Shown here piece by piece: positions 8,766 through 18,559 of a DNA stretch of 64,000 nucleotides (position 1 is its first letter; each line of letters starts with the position of its first letter). The DNA lies in contig NZ_QPEP01000005.1 of assembly GCF_003577475.1 (NCBI RefSeq), forward strand, positions 186,001 to 250,000, in the 5' to 3' direction. Source of the stretch: Salinibius halmophilus. GTDB lineage: Bacteria; Pseudomonadota; Gammaproteobacteria; Pseudomonadales; Natronospirillaceae. The position numbers and the translations under genes were made by a program. The notes beneath the pieces are model-generated. The model did not search any database. It saw nothing but the letters and a program-made list of their open reading frames with translations, and had not been told where the DNA came from.

Positions 8766-9632
8766 TTAAGCGAAAGCAATGACTGCCACACCAACTAAAC
8801 CAAGCGCCAGCGCAACAACCTGGCGCTTTGTTGGTTTTAGACCCAGGGCTAGGGCAATTAAGATGGCAAATAATGGACTCGTTGCGAGCAAGGTCTGAGC
8901 AAGGCCTGCAGGTAATAGGTCTAGGCTCCACTGCAACATAAAAACCCCTAGCACGGTGCCTAACAGAATGGCTGTAAACAGCTTGCTGCTTTGCTGAACA
9001 TTGAGTGTTTGCCAGCGAACCTTGCGACCAGCTAACGTCATTGCCAACAGCGCAAGCAAAGCAAATATCAACCCACCCAGTAGTCGCCACATTGCAGAAT
9101 CTAGTACCGGTAGGTCGGTAGATGTTAAGTAGTATCGCGATATCAGTGCGCCCGTTGCCTGGCAAGCGGCTGCTACCAACGTTAACGCAACGCCAGTTAA
9201 ATCGAGTGACTGGCTTTTGCGCCAGCCAATGGCGATGTCTGTCGCCAAAATCACCAATACAATCCCTACATAGTGCAGTAGAGATAAGGTCTCACTCAAA
9301 AACAGCCAACCCAAGGCAATCACTACAATCGGCGCCATTGTCTCAGCCAATAACAAGGTGTTTTGCTCGCCCATTCGCTTAAGTGCAGCGAATAGAGCCG
9401 TATCGCCAATACCGATACCAATGAACCCACTGATGATTAGCACCACCAACGTTAAACCTTCTACGCTAGCTGAACCTGGAATGGCCAGCATGAGCAATGC
9501 GAGTGCCACAACCGCTACTAGGTTTTTAGTTAAATTGAGGAGTATCACCGACCACTGTTGCGCGCTATGTCCATAAAATCTTGCCGATAAAGCCCAGAAA
9601 AACGCTGCCATCAGCGCAACCGCAATACCCAT
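8766..9632 (-). CDS. DMT-superfamily (EamA) transporter
   Basis: 288 residues from ATG 9632. An in-frame TTG at 9668 would add 12 residues; neither start has a strong ribosome site. The protein is almost wholly hydrophobic, with two repeats of five helices as in EamA drug/metabolite exporters. The characteristic GDTALFAALKRMGEQNTLLLAETMAP and the paired second-half segment LAQTLLATSPLFAILIALALG are visible. The substrate is unknown. Its stop codon abuts the stop of the PstS-OmpA gene with no gap, so the two genes converge without room for a separate terminator. Confidence 0.85.
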   Translation of the reverse strand: MGIAVALMAAFFWALSARFYGHSAQQWSVILLNLTKNLVAVVALALLMLAIPGSASVEGLTLVVLIISGFIGIGIGDTALFAALKRMGEQNTLLLAETMAPIVVIALGWLFLSETLSLLHYVGIVLVILATDIAIGWRKSQSLDLTGVALTLVAAACQATGALISRYYLTSTDLPVLDSAMWRLLGGLIFALLALLAMTLAGRKVRWQTLNVQQSSKLFTAILLGTVLGVFMLQWSLDLLPAGLAQTLLATSPLFAILIALALGLKPTKRQVVALALGLVGVAVIAFA

Positions 9633-9774
9633 TTCACTTAATCCAATTAGTTTCGATCGTTGGCGCAATATAACAAAGGCCGCCGGTAAGCCCCTTTAGA
9701 AAGGTCAAAAAACTAGCCACTAAAGTGTCAACAAAGTACTATCTCGGGCAAACTTACCTTACCAAGTGGTTATT

Positions 9775-10113
9775 ATGTCTTTGCCGAACTGCCCAAAATG
9801 TGAATCTGAATATGTTTATCAAGATCAAGCAATGCTAATTTGCCCAGAATGCGCTTACGAGTGGAACCCAAACGACACGTCAGAAGACGACGATGTTTTT
9901 GTTGTAAACGATTCCAACGGCACTCAGCTAGAAGCGGGTGACAAGGTAACCTTTATTAAAGATTTAAAGGTGAAAGGGAGTTCGCAAGTGTTAAAAGTTG
10001 GCACAAAAGCCACCATTAATCGCATTATTGAGGGCAAAGATCATGAACTTGACTGCAAGCTTTCAACTGGCGGCGAAATGATGGTGACGGCAAAATTTGT
10101 TAAAAAAGCATAG
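9775..10113 (+). CDS. yjdM: YjdM/PhnA-type zinc-ribbon protein
   Basis: 112 residues. The frame is open from GTG 9766, but ATG 9775 gives the family start MSLPNCPKCESEYVYQ. The N-terminal zinc ribbon has CPKC and CPEC pairs (residues 6-9 and 26-29). The C-terminal KOW/SH3-like domain reads GDKVTFIKDLKVKGSSQVLKVGTK. This matches the YjdM (formerly PhnA) family in nearly every block. Despite the old name it is not phosphonoacetate hydrolase; its role is unsettled. Confidence 0.9.
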   Translation: MSLPNCPKCESEYVYQDQAMLICPECAYEWNPNDTSEDDDVFVVNDSNGTQLEAGDKVTFIKDLKVKGSSQVLKVGTKATINRIIEGKDHELDCKLSTGGEMMVTAKFVKKA

Positions 10114-10145
10114 CCCTTTGACCTAACCGCAGAAGGAGACGGACG

Positions 10146-10718
10146 TTGAGTCAACAGTCGATCATCGAACTTGCATTAGAGTTAGACAAGTTAAAGTCAG
10201 TTTATCGAAAGAGTATCATTACTAGCGGCGAACGCTACGAGAACTCTGCAGAACATAGCTGGCACCTAGCGATGACCATCATGGGCTTCGCTAATTACCT
10301 GCCACCCGAGGTAAATATTAATCGCTGTGTTCAAATCGCCTTATGTCATGACTTATGTGAAGTAGGGGCTGGTGATGTTTGCCTTTACCACGACCAAACC
10401 GGTAAGCACGAGCGAGAACTCGACTACATGAACGCCTTCATGGCGCGTTTTCCCTCCTTTGGCAGCCAAGCGAAGGACTGTTGGCAAGAGTATGAAGATC
10501 AACAAACGCTCGAAAGCCAATGGGTAAGCGTTTTTGACCGATTATTGCCATTTACCTTAAACATTGCCACCGAAGGCCGCACCTGGCGCGAGCAAAAAAT
10601 CACCCCAGATATGGTGCGCAATAAGCATGCCTTTATTGCCGATATTGCGCCCGAGCTTCATCAGTGGATGTTAGGTGAACTAGAAACAGCCGTAGCAAAC
10701 GGTTGGTTTGAGCAGTGA
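10146..10718 (+). CDS. HD-domain nucleotidase (YfbR/HDDC2-like)
   Basis: 190 residues starting at TTG 10146, supported by AGAAGGAGA at 10131-10139 with good spacing. Metal-binding HD motifs are visible: H in SAEHSWHLA (about 37), HD in CHDLCEVGAGDV (about 67-68), and the late D in FDRLLPF. The family (YfbR, HDDC2) removes phosphate from deoxynucleoside 5'-monophosphates in the cytosol. Length and motif spacing fit. The stop overlaps the RNase Z GTG start by 4 nt, so the two are probably translated together. Confidence 0.82.
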   Translation: MSQQSIIELALELDKLKSVYRKSIITSGERYENSAEHSWHLAMTIMGFANYLPPEVNINRCVQIALCHDLCEVGAGDVCLYHDQTGKHERELDYMNAFMARFPSFGSQAKDCWQEYEDQQTLESQWVSVFDRLLPFTLNIATEGRTWREQKITPDMVRNKHAFIADIAPELHQWMLGELETAVANGWFEQ

Positions 10719-11674
10719 AAATACTCTTTTTAGGCACATCCTCTGGTGTGCCAAGTAAACAGCGCAATGTTACTGGCATTGCCCTGCGCGAAGAAAAGGG
10801 CAAAGGGTGGTATTTAATCGACTGCGGTGAGGCGACTCAGCATCAAATCCTGCATACCAAGTTATCTGTGGTCGCCCTAAAGGCTATTTTCATCACACAT
10901 ATCCATGGCGACCACTGTTATGGACTGCCGGGCCTTTTGGCCAGCGCTGCTATGACAGGGCGAACGGAACCATTAACGATCATCGCGCCGAAAGAGATTG
11001 AAAGCTGGATTAACGCAACCCGTGAGTTTACCCAGCTTTATTTGCCGTTCGAGCTTAAATTTATTGACGCGCACACCCTACCTGAAATAGACGTGGATGC
11101 GTTCAATGTGACCACTCATGCGCTGAGCCATCCAGTACCGTCTTATGGCTACCGTTTCAGTGAGCGCAACATTGCCAGCAAGCTTGATTTTGCCAAGCTT
11201 GCAGTCGACGGTATTCCAAAAGGCGAGCTATACGGAAAAATAAAGCGCGGTGAAAATGTGGAGGTGCATGGGCGTACGTTGATTGCCTTGGACTACCTGA
11301 TAACGGACACATCACCACGCACAATTGTTATTGCTGGCGATAACGGTGATCCTACATTGCTCAGCCAAGCTGCCAGCAATGTCGACGTCCTCGTCCATGA
11401 GTCGACCTACACCAAAGACATTGCTATGAAGGTTGGCGATCAGTACGGCCATAGTTACGCAGAGTTGGTTGCAAGCTTTGCCGAGCAAGTAGGCGTAAAA
11501 AACCTAATTTTAACGCATTTTAGCCCACGCTATCAGCCACACCCAGATGCCAAGCCATCCATTTTCGATATTGAGCAGGAAGCACGCAAGCACTACGCAG
11601 GCCGGCTGTTTTTGGCAAAAGACTTCGCCGAGTTCACAGTAGCGAAAGATGGCGTGCTCAGCGCCGTAGAATAG
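10715..11674 (+). CDS. rnz: Ribonuclease Z-like metallo-beta-lactamase fold hydrolase
   Basis: 319 residues from GTG 10715, which overlaps the preceding stop. The metallo-beta-lactamase signature THIHGDH is at about residues 64-70, followed by GLPGLLASAAMTGRTEPL. Downstream come the metal-binding H in TTHALSHPVPSYGYR and VLVHESTYTKD, and the final LTHFSPRYQ. These are RNase Z (ElaC) motifs. RNase Z matures tRNA 3' ends or acts as RNase BN. The tRNA-binding exosite arm is not obvious by eye, so a related hydrolase remains possible. Confidence 0.85.
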   Translation: MKILFLGTSSGVPSKQRNVTGIALREEKGKGWYLIDCGEATQHQILHTKLSVVALKAIFITHIHGDHCYGLPGLLASAAMTGRTEPLTIIAPKEIESWINATREFTQLYLPFELKFIDAHTLPEIDVDAFNVTTHALSHPVPSYGYRFSERNIASKLDFAKLAVDGIPKGELYGKIKRGENVEVHGRTLIALDYLITDTSPRTIVIAGDNGDPTLLSQAASNVDVLVHESTYTKDIAMKVGDQYGHSYAELVASFAEQVGVKNLILTHFSPRYQPHPDAKPSIFDIEQEARKHYAGRLFLAKDFAEFTVAKDGVLSAVE

Positions 11675-11690
11675 TGAAGCGCCTTAAGTC

Positions 11691-11727
11691 ACTCCCGCGA
11701 AGGCGGGAGTCTAGGTGCCATACCTAG
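11691..11727. repeat. Two adjacent hairpins between convergent genes
   Basis: ACTCCCGC GAAG GCGGGAGT (11691-11710) is an 8-bp perfect stem. It is followed directly by CTAGGT GCCAT ACCTAG (11711-11727), a second perfect 6-bp stem. They lie between rnz (+) and the oxidoreductase gene (-). There is no T-tract, so if they terminate transcription it is not in the classic manner. The CCCGCGAAGGCGGG core resembles a repeated extragenic palindrome found in many gammaproteobacteria. Confidence 0.6.
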
Positions 11728-11749
11728 TACCACTCGGGCAAAACGACTT

Positions 11750-13144
11750 TCAGCCTTTCCTAAACAGCTTCACCACTGGATTCTGGAAAATCCCGTCTAA
11801 AAACACCGTTTGTGACAATTGGCGAAGCGCATCAGAATAGGTCGGGTAGGGGTGTATCACTTTCTGCAACTTGCTAAATGGAATGCCAAGCGTTTTCATG
11901 GTTTGCACTTGGCTAATCATTTCGCCAGCACGCTCAGCAAGAATGTGGGCGCCCAAAACTCTGTTGCGCTTGCCAATAATCAACTTAATCTCGCCAAAGT
12001 CACCCTGTTTCGTATGGGCCCGGTCGAGCTTGTCGAAGTTGTATCGATAGACACGGATACTATCGCCATATTTTTCCCGAGCTTGTGCTTCAGTTAATCC
12101 AGCTCGAGCAAACTCTGGGTCAGTAAATGTGGCCCAGGTGACATGTTCATAATTGACGCTGCGCTTGAATGGCAGAAGCGCATTCATTGTCGCCAATTTG
12201 CCTTGATAATTCGCCATATGGCTCAGCAAGTATGGGCCTGCCACATCACCAAATGCATAAATATGAGGCAGGCTGGTTTGCATCTTGGCATTCACCTTCA
12301 CAAAACGGTCAACCTCAACACCAATGTCATCAAGACCCATGCCGGTAGTATTCGGTGAGCGCCCCAAAGCGACCAGCAGTTTTTCATTAACAATGACCTC
12401 GGTATTTGCACCGCGCTCGATGGTTACTTCAATGCCCTCAGGAGGATTAGCGACACCAATCGCCTTGCTTGATAGCTTAAACTCAACGCCTTCTGCTTCT
12501 AGCAGCTCACGGAGTTTAGCTGCCATTTCTGGTTCTTCTAATGGCAGCACCTCGGCTTGCATCTCGACAACGGTCACTTTAGTGCCCAAGCGATTAAACG
12601 CCTGCGCCATCTCTAGGGCAATCACCCCACCGCCTAAAATCGTTAAGCTTTGTGGTAATTCAGTAAGCTGAAATAGCGACTCATTGGTAAGAAATGGCAC
12701 ATCGGCAAGCCCAGGGATAGGTGGCACCAGAGGTGAACTGCCCGTTGCTAGCATGAACTTTTTGGCTTTCACACGCTCATTCGCACCACTAATTTCTATC
12801 GTATGCGAATCAATAAATTTTGCCGCACCTTGAATAAAATCAATGCCGGCTTTGGCTAGTACTTCTGGTGTTTCATGGGTGTAAACATGCTCACTGACAC
12901 CACGCACTTGCTCAAAAACCTTTGCACCGTCGACATGCACGGCCGCACCAAGCTTATTAGCAGCGTGCACATTCTTCGCTTGGTTAATTAACGCCTTACT
13001 CGGAATACAGCCAGACCAAGTACATTCACCGCCGGGGAGTGCTTTGTCCACCATCAGAACTTTTTTACCAAACCCCGCAGCAGTAAAGCCACTGGTTAAA
13101 CCCGCAGCACCCGAGCCAATTACTACAATATCGTACTGCTTCAT
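11750..13144 (-). CDS. Dihydrolipoyl dehydrogenase-family pyridine nucleotide-disulfide oxidoreductase
   Basis: 464 residues. FAD motif GSGAAG (10-15), redox pair C41/C46 in GGECTWSGCIPSKAL, NAD(P)H motif GGGVIALEMAQAF near 180, FAD-contact GDVAGPYLLSHMA near 305, and HPYPTYSDALRQ near the C-terminus. The family includes lipoamide dehydrogenase and mercuric reductase, but the acid-base His-Pro is in HPYPTYSD and not HAHPTLSE. There is no MerA N- or C-terminal cysteine pair and no pyruvate dehydrogenase genes nearby. The substrate is therefore open. The gene starts 4 nt inside the upstream DUF1499 gene (overlap), suggesting coupled translation. Confidence 0.8.
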   Translation of the reverse strand: MKQYDIVVIGSGAAGLTSGFTAAGFGKKVLMVDKALPGGECTWSGCIPSKALINQAKNVHAANKLGAAVHVDGAKVFEQVRGVSEHVYTHETPEVLAKAGIDFIQGAAKFIDSHTIEISGANERVKAKKFMLATGSSPLVPPIPGLADVPFLTNESLFQLTELPQSLTILGGGVIALEMAQAFNRLGTKVTVVEMQAEVLPLEEPEMAAKLRELLEAEGVEFKLSSKAIGVANPPEGIEVTIERGANTEVIVNEKLLVALGRSPNTTGMGLDDIGVEVDRFVKVNAKMQTSLPHIYAFGDVAGPYLLSHMANYQGKLATMNALLPFKRSVNYEHVTWATFTDPEFARAGLTEAQAREKYGDSIRVYRYNFDKLDRAHTKQGDFGEIKLIIGKRNRVLGAHILAERAGEMISQVQTMKTLGIPFSKLQKVIHPYPTYSDALRQLSQTVFLDGIFQNPVVKLFRKG

Positions 13145-13602
13145 TTGATAGCCTCGTTATAGTGCTTTGCAAAGGTTTCGTAGCGCGTTTTGTTTACACC
13201 CATATCGCTATAACCAGCTCGACTGGCTGAGCGATAATGAACTTGCTGACTGGCTTCATCTATCAAGAGCTCAATATCGTCTTTGTAGCGCATCAGTTTT
13301 GTGGTGGCCACTGCTCGAATGTAGGTGCCATCATTTTGCGTAATGTCGACATTACCCAAGGATTTCAATGCACTTTCGATGGCTGCCTTAGTTTGTTCCA
13401 CCGATGCCGCCATTTTTAATGGCGCCACAGCTCGCTCGCCCTCGGCAAAGCTAGACACACAATTGGGTTTATTCGATAGCGGCGCTAACTCACCATTTTC
13501 CTGTACACCCAATGCAGGCTTGCGGTTGTTTTGCCAAACCAACAGCAAAACATTAAATACAACGAATAGTACCACCAGTGTTAATAAGATCTTCCAGAAC
13601 AT
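13141..13602 (-). CDS. DUF1499 family membrane-anchored protein
   Basis: 153 residues from ATG 13602 (TTG 13614 is in frame, but GGGGA before the ATG supports 13602). One N-terminal membrane helix (FWKILLTLVVLFVVFNVLLLV) is followed by a soluble domain with PNCVSSFAEGE, IRAVATTKLMRYKDDIELLID and HYRSASRAGYSDMGVNKTRYE. That last block is the DUF1499 signature. Its function is unknown. The stop overlaps the following oxidoreductase start (GTG/ATG overlap at 13141-13144), so the pair forms a two-gene operon. Confidence 0.85.
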   Translation of the reverse strand: MFWKILLTLVVLFVVFNVLLLVWQNNRKPALGVQENGELAPLSNKPNCVSSFAEGERAVAPLKMAASVEQTKAAIESALKSLGNVDITQNDGTYIRAVATTKLMRYKDDIELLIDEASQQVHYRSASRAGYSDMGVNKTRYETFAKHYNEAIK

Positions 13603-13770
13603 AAAAATCCCCAAAATTTAGTTTCCCGCAACAATACGTGACACCCTGTCATTTAGATCAGTTTATCTGTATCACTTTAGGGTAGGGCTAGGTAACAGTG
13701 ATCGCGAGTCTTTTATTTAACTGATCGTCTCAGTAAACTGAGGTTAAGCAAGAGAAAGGAGCGAAAAGCA

Positions 13771-14130
13771 ATGGAAACAGTCAAGCGATGGCCCAACGAT
13801 TTCATCCATCCGTCCATCTACTACCTCGTTGCAGGGTTAGCATTGATTATTGCACTGGTATATTTAGTTGGTGCTGCATCTTTGTACGAGCTGTATGTGG
13901 CCGTTTTTTGGGCCATTATCTTCGCGGCTACTGGTGCAATCAAACAAGCGAATGCCCACCATCGATATAAAAAAATTGCCAGTGCAGGGCTGCTACTAGG
14001 CTTGGGTATTGGCGGCTATTTATGGTTCAAGTCAGACGACGCCGATATCATTTGGCTGGTATTGCCTTTAGGGCTGATTAGTTTTGCCATGGTTAAAAAG
14101 GAACAACTGTCACTGCCAATGCAAAAATGA
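13771..14130 (+). pseudogene. Small membrane protein gene cut by the IS21 element
   Basis: The frame gives 119 residues from ATG 13771 (AGAAAGGAG just upstream). Four hydrophobic segments are visible around 18-38, 42-58, 68-84 and 91-107. From about codon 113 on (base 14108) the sequence is the left terminal repeat of the IS, so the final LSLPMQK is IS-encoded and the native C-terminus is missing. No continuation appears on the right side of the IS, where an unrelated AraC-type fragment starts instead. I do not recognise the family. The product may still be a stable four-helix protein if the native one ended soon after. Confidence 0.65.
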
Positions 14131-14160
14131 CCCACTAGTGCCAATTCAAAATTGACCCAC
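14108..14160. repeat. Left terminal repeats of the IS21 element (L1 and L2)
   Basis: Two copies of a CCAAT...AAAATGACCCAC / CCAATTCAAAATTGACCCAC unit stand in tandem at 14115-14134 and 14141-14160. They match, inverted, the units at the right end. TGTCA at 14108 is the terminal sequence. Such paired sites are the IstA binding positions in IS21. Confidence 0.8.
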
Positions 14161-14203
14161 CTAAGTCAAAATGCTCGTCCGTTTCACAACATTCTGGCGA
14201 GCC

Positions 14204-15999
<1,796 letters not shown>

Positions 16000-16014
16000 C
16001 AAAATTAATCAGGG

Positions 16015-16077
16015 GTGGGTCAGTTTTCAATTGGTAGATTTAGAGAAAAGTGGGTCAGTTTTCAGTTGGCATTGACA
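16015..16077. repeat. Right terminal repeats of the IS21 element (R2 and R1)
   Basis: Two TGGGTCAGTTTTCA(A/G)TTGG units at 16015-16034 and 16051-16069, the inverted counterparts of the left-end units. The element ends at TGACA, 16077. Confidence 0.8.
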
Positions 16078-16240
16078 CTTGGCGGACAAACAGCAAACCG
16101 GCGCTGTAGAGCTGCGGGCAGCTCGTCTGGTATCGGGAGACACCAAAGAGTTCAATGTTCGGTGAATGGGTGGGGTGGAACCCATTCAGGTTGTGTAAGC
16201 CCATGGCCTGGGCGAGACGTTCAATGGGTGTCTGACTCAT
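16078..16240 (-). pseudogene. AraC-type regulator, N-terminal fragment cut by the IS
   Basis: From ATG 16240 (GTG 16252 also possible) the minus strand encodes about 54 residues, beginning MSQTPIERLAQAMGLHNLNG and including IELFGVSRYQTSCPQLYSAG and LLFVRQ. This resembles the start of the AraC_N ligand-binding domain (the P-LYxPGLxxVxQG region). At 16077 the frame runs into the IS and ends after six more codons. The whole helix-turn-helix half is missing and is not found on the other side of the IS. It points away from mdaB (16449), the divergent position typical of a regulator of that operon. Confidence 0.6.
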
Positions 16241-16448
16241 GGTGTGCGGCACCGTTTGTGGAGATTGCTAAATTAAAGCAAGTATCGTGCGATTTATGAA
16301 AGTAATTCTGCGCATTCTGAGAGAATTGAGCAAGTATCGCTCAGAATCGAGCAAGTGCGGTCAGTCGAGCTCCGTACACTGTGTCTCATGAAAACCCGAC
16401 CGGATCAGTCTCCGGACGGATGAACTCGCAACAAAACATGAGAAGACC

Positions 16449-17036
16449 ATGAACCGAATTCTGATTATTGATGGACACAAGGCTTATCCTTTCGCTGAAG
16501 GTCGATTGACCCAAACCCTGATTGAACGAATGTCCACGTTTTTTACCAATCGCGGCGATGAAGTGGCCGTGGTTGCGGCACAGGAAGACTATGACATAGA
16601 GCGCCAGCTGGAACTACACCGGTGGGCCGATACCGTGATTGTGCAGATGCCGGTGAACTGGATGGGTGTGCCCTGGGTGTTTAAAAAGTACATGGACGAT
16701 GTGTACACCGCGGGCATGGGGGGTGCACTCTGTCACGGTGACGGACGGGACGAGTCTGCGCCGAAAGCCAATTATGGGACGGGGGGAACACTATCCGGTA
16801 CCCGTTACATGATGAGCCTCACCTTCAATACCCCGGAAGAAGCCTTTAATCGCAACGATGAGTTTTTCAATGGCAAAAGTGTTGACGACCTGTTGTTTCC
16901 GCAACACATGAACTTCAAGTTTTTCGACATGACAGCGCTGCCAACGTTTGCCTGTTTCGATGTGATGAAAAACGCCGATATTGAAAACGACCTGGTCAGG
17001 CTGGATACGCATCTTGCCACCGTGTTTCAGCGCTGA
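16449..17036 (+). CDS. mdaB: MdaB-like NAD(P)H-dependent oxidoreductase
   Basis: 195 residues. The flavodoxin-like fold of MdaB/NQO-type quinone reductases is visible: MNRILIIDGHKAYPFAEGRL at the N-terminus, WADTVIVQMPVNWMGVPWVFKKYMDDVY near 58-83 (flavin and quinone pocket), and GTGGTLSGTRYMMSLTFN. These enzymes reduce quinones by two electrons using NADPH and FAD. The coding bases look GC-richer than genes to the left and right. The peroxiredoxin gene follows by 19 nt, so this is an oxidative-stress operon next to a broken AraC-type regulator. Confidence 0.88.
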   Translation: MNRILIIDGHKAYPFAEGRLTQTLIERMSTFFTNRGDEVAVVAAQEDYDIERQLELHRWADTVIVQMPVNWMGVPWVFKKYMDDVYTAGMGGALCHGDGRDESAPKANYGTGGTLSGTRYMMSLTFNTPEEAFNRNDEFFNGKSVDDLLFPQHMNFKFFDMTALPTFACFDVMKNADIENDLVRLDTHLATVFQR

Positions 17037-17055
17037 GCAAAACGGAGAAGTAACG

Positions 17056-17592
17056 ATGACGACAATCAAACTGCATCCGGGTGATGCGTTTCCAGAGCTG
17101 AGTGTGGTAAATCGGTCGGGTGAGTCGGTCACGCTCGGCCCCTCGTCTGGGGGAGACCGTTGGCAGGCGATTTTCGTGTACCGTGGGGCGCATTGCCCTA
17201 TGTGTACCCGCTACCTGAACCGATTGGAAGAGCACCTAGAAGGCTTTTCTCAGGCCGGTGTCGATATAGTTGCCGTTTCGGCCGATTCGGCAGAGCAGCG
17301 TGCTCACCATGAAACGCAACTGAGAGTCAGCTTTCCGCTGTACCACGGGCTGACGGAAGCGCAGATGAAAACACTCGGTTTGTACATATCCGACCCGCGT
17401 TCTGAACAGGAAACCGATCACCGGTTTGCCGAGCCGGGTCTGTTCGTGGTGAATGAACAGGGGCTGTTGCACGTTGTGGATCTGTCGAACAACCCCTTTG
17501 TCCGCCCGGAAATCGATACGCTGGTGCGAGGGTTACGTTGGATTCGTGACCCGAAAAACAACTATCCGATTCGCGGTGCCCGAGCCTACTGA
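17056..17592 (+). CDS. AhpC/TSA-like peroxiredoxin family protein
   Basis: 178 residues from ATG 17056, with GGAGAAG 17044-17050 as the ribosome site; an upstream in-frame ATG at 16981 lies inside mdaB and is not needed. The thioredoxin-fold core AIFVYRGAHCPMCTRYLNRL carries a CPMC pair (about 48-51) where classical peroxiredoxins have PxxxTxxC. Next come VDIVAVSADSAEQ and, near the C-terminus, PGLFVVNEQGLLHVVDLS. It probably acts as a thiol peroxidase or disulfide reductase partner to the MdaB product. The GC-rich bias continues to about 17600. Confidence 0.8.
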   Translation: MTTIKLHPGDAFPELSVVNRSGESVTLGPSSGGDRWQAIFVYRGAHCPMCTRYLNRLEEHLEGFSQAGVDIVAVSADSAEQRAHHETQLRVSFPLYHGLTEAQMKTLGLYISDPRSEQETDHRFAEPGLFVVNEQGLLHVVDLSNNPFVRPEIDTLVRGLRWIRDPKNNYPIRGARAY

Positions 17593-17625
17593 CTCCTCCG
17601 GTCCAAGCACGCTCGACAACCCGGT

Positions 17626-17970
17626 TCAGTCGACGACGACAAACGATTTTACCCAGAGGTAGCGCCCCTGCAGAGAGCGATCGACCTCTGCGGTAATTTC
17701 GATGACGGTATTCGGTGTGATGTCCCGCCCTTGCCAAACGTCAGGCTCTATTTCAACACGGATCGACCCCGTGCGGTCTCGAAAGCGGTAGTAGTCCTCT
17801 CGAAGATGCGCTTCTAGAGAGCCTACTAGGCGAACATAGGTACCTAGAGGAGTCTCGGCAACTTCAGCAACGGTGCCTGAATCCCCAGATTCCGTTGGCC
17901 CGATAAAGGCCGCACCTGAGTATGGCGTCGCAAGTAATAACGCTAGCGTAGTAGCTAATACAATTCGCAT
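17626..17970 (-). CDS. BOF/YgiW-like OB-fold periplasmic protein
   Basis: 114 residues. The signal peptide MRIVLATTLALLLATPYSGAAF is followed by a single OB-fold domain (YVRLVGSLEAHLREDYYRFRDRTGSIRVEIE, then ITPNTVIEITAEVDRS). This is the layout of the YgiW/YdeI (BOF) family of small periplasmic stress proteins. The ligand is unknown. It converges on the peroxiredoxin gene with a 33-nt gap. Confidence 0.82.
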   Translation of the reverse strand: MRIVLATTLALLLATPYSGAAFIGPTESGDSGTVAEVAETPLGTYVRLVGSLEAHLREDYYRFRDRTGSIRVEIEPDVWQGRDITPNTVIEITAEVDRSLQGRYLWVKSFVVVD

Positions 17971-18087
17971 TTATCACACTCCGGTGCAATCTCAGCAAAG
18001 CTAATGATTAGTCAGACTAGCACTAACGCGGTCAGCTTTGCTAGTTGTAGGTATTGCGGTTCGGTTACCGGTCAGAAAGCTTCCCCA

Positions 18088-18516
18088 TTACACAATTAAA
18101 CCTACAAGAAATAGCGCAATAAACATCGCTATCATAACGCCTAGCGTGGTTGAATAGCCCTCTGGGTCAATCCAGCCCAGCTTATCCATTTCTTTAATGC
18201 TTGGAAAAAGTCGCCAGTAAAAACTCGCGGTGGTGATGATTAAGATGGCTAACGACGCTTTATGCTGGAAGTTCGTGCCGGTCACAACAATCATCAGCAG
18301 TAAGCAAATGAAGATCAACTTAACACCCGCAACCCAGTTGACAAGGTAAGTCGACAGAGCCGAATTTCTTTGATCGCTGTCTTGCTTCTGAATCAACCAG
18401 ATCTGGAAGACACCAATACCATTGCCCAGTTTGGAACTCGGATTGACATATAGCGTGACTACATTTAACAGCTCGAGAAATATAAAGATTAATAGGATGA
18501 TCTGGGCAATGGTCAT
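18088..18516 (-). CDS. Four-helix membrane protein of unknown function
   Basis: 142 residues from ATG 18516. The open frame extends upstream to 18618 but that part overlaps the integrase stop region and looks non-coding. Hydrophobic segments lie at about 3-22, 60-80, 85-105 and 122-142. Charged loops carry NPSSKLGNGIGVF and PSIKEMDKLGWIDPEG. I do not recognise the family. It follows the integrase gene in the same direction with a 43-nt gap, so it may be a passenger of the element. Confidence 0.55.
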   Translation of the reverse strand: MTIAQIILLIFIFLELLNVVTLYVNPSSKLGNGIGVFQIWLIQKQDSDQRNSALSTYLVNWVAGVKLIFICLLLMIVVTGTNFQHKASLAILIITTASFYWRLFPSIKEMDKLGWIDPEGYSTTLGVMIAMFIALFLVGLIV

Positions 18517-18559
18517 GAAGTGCACTCTTTTTATTAAGCATAACCTGCTTTCACCATTT

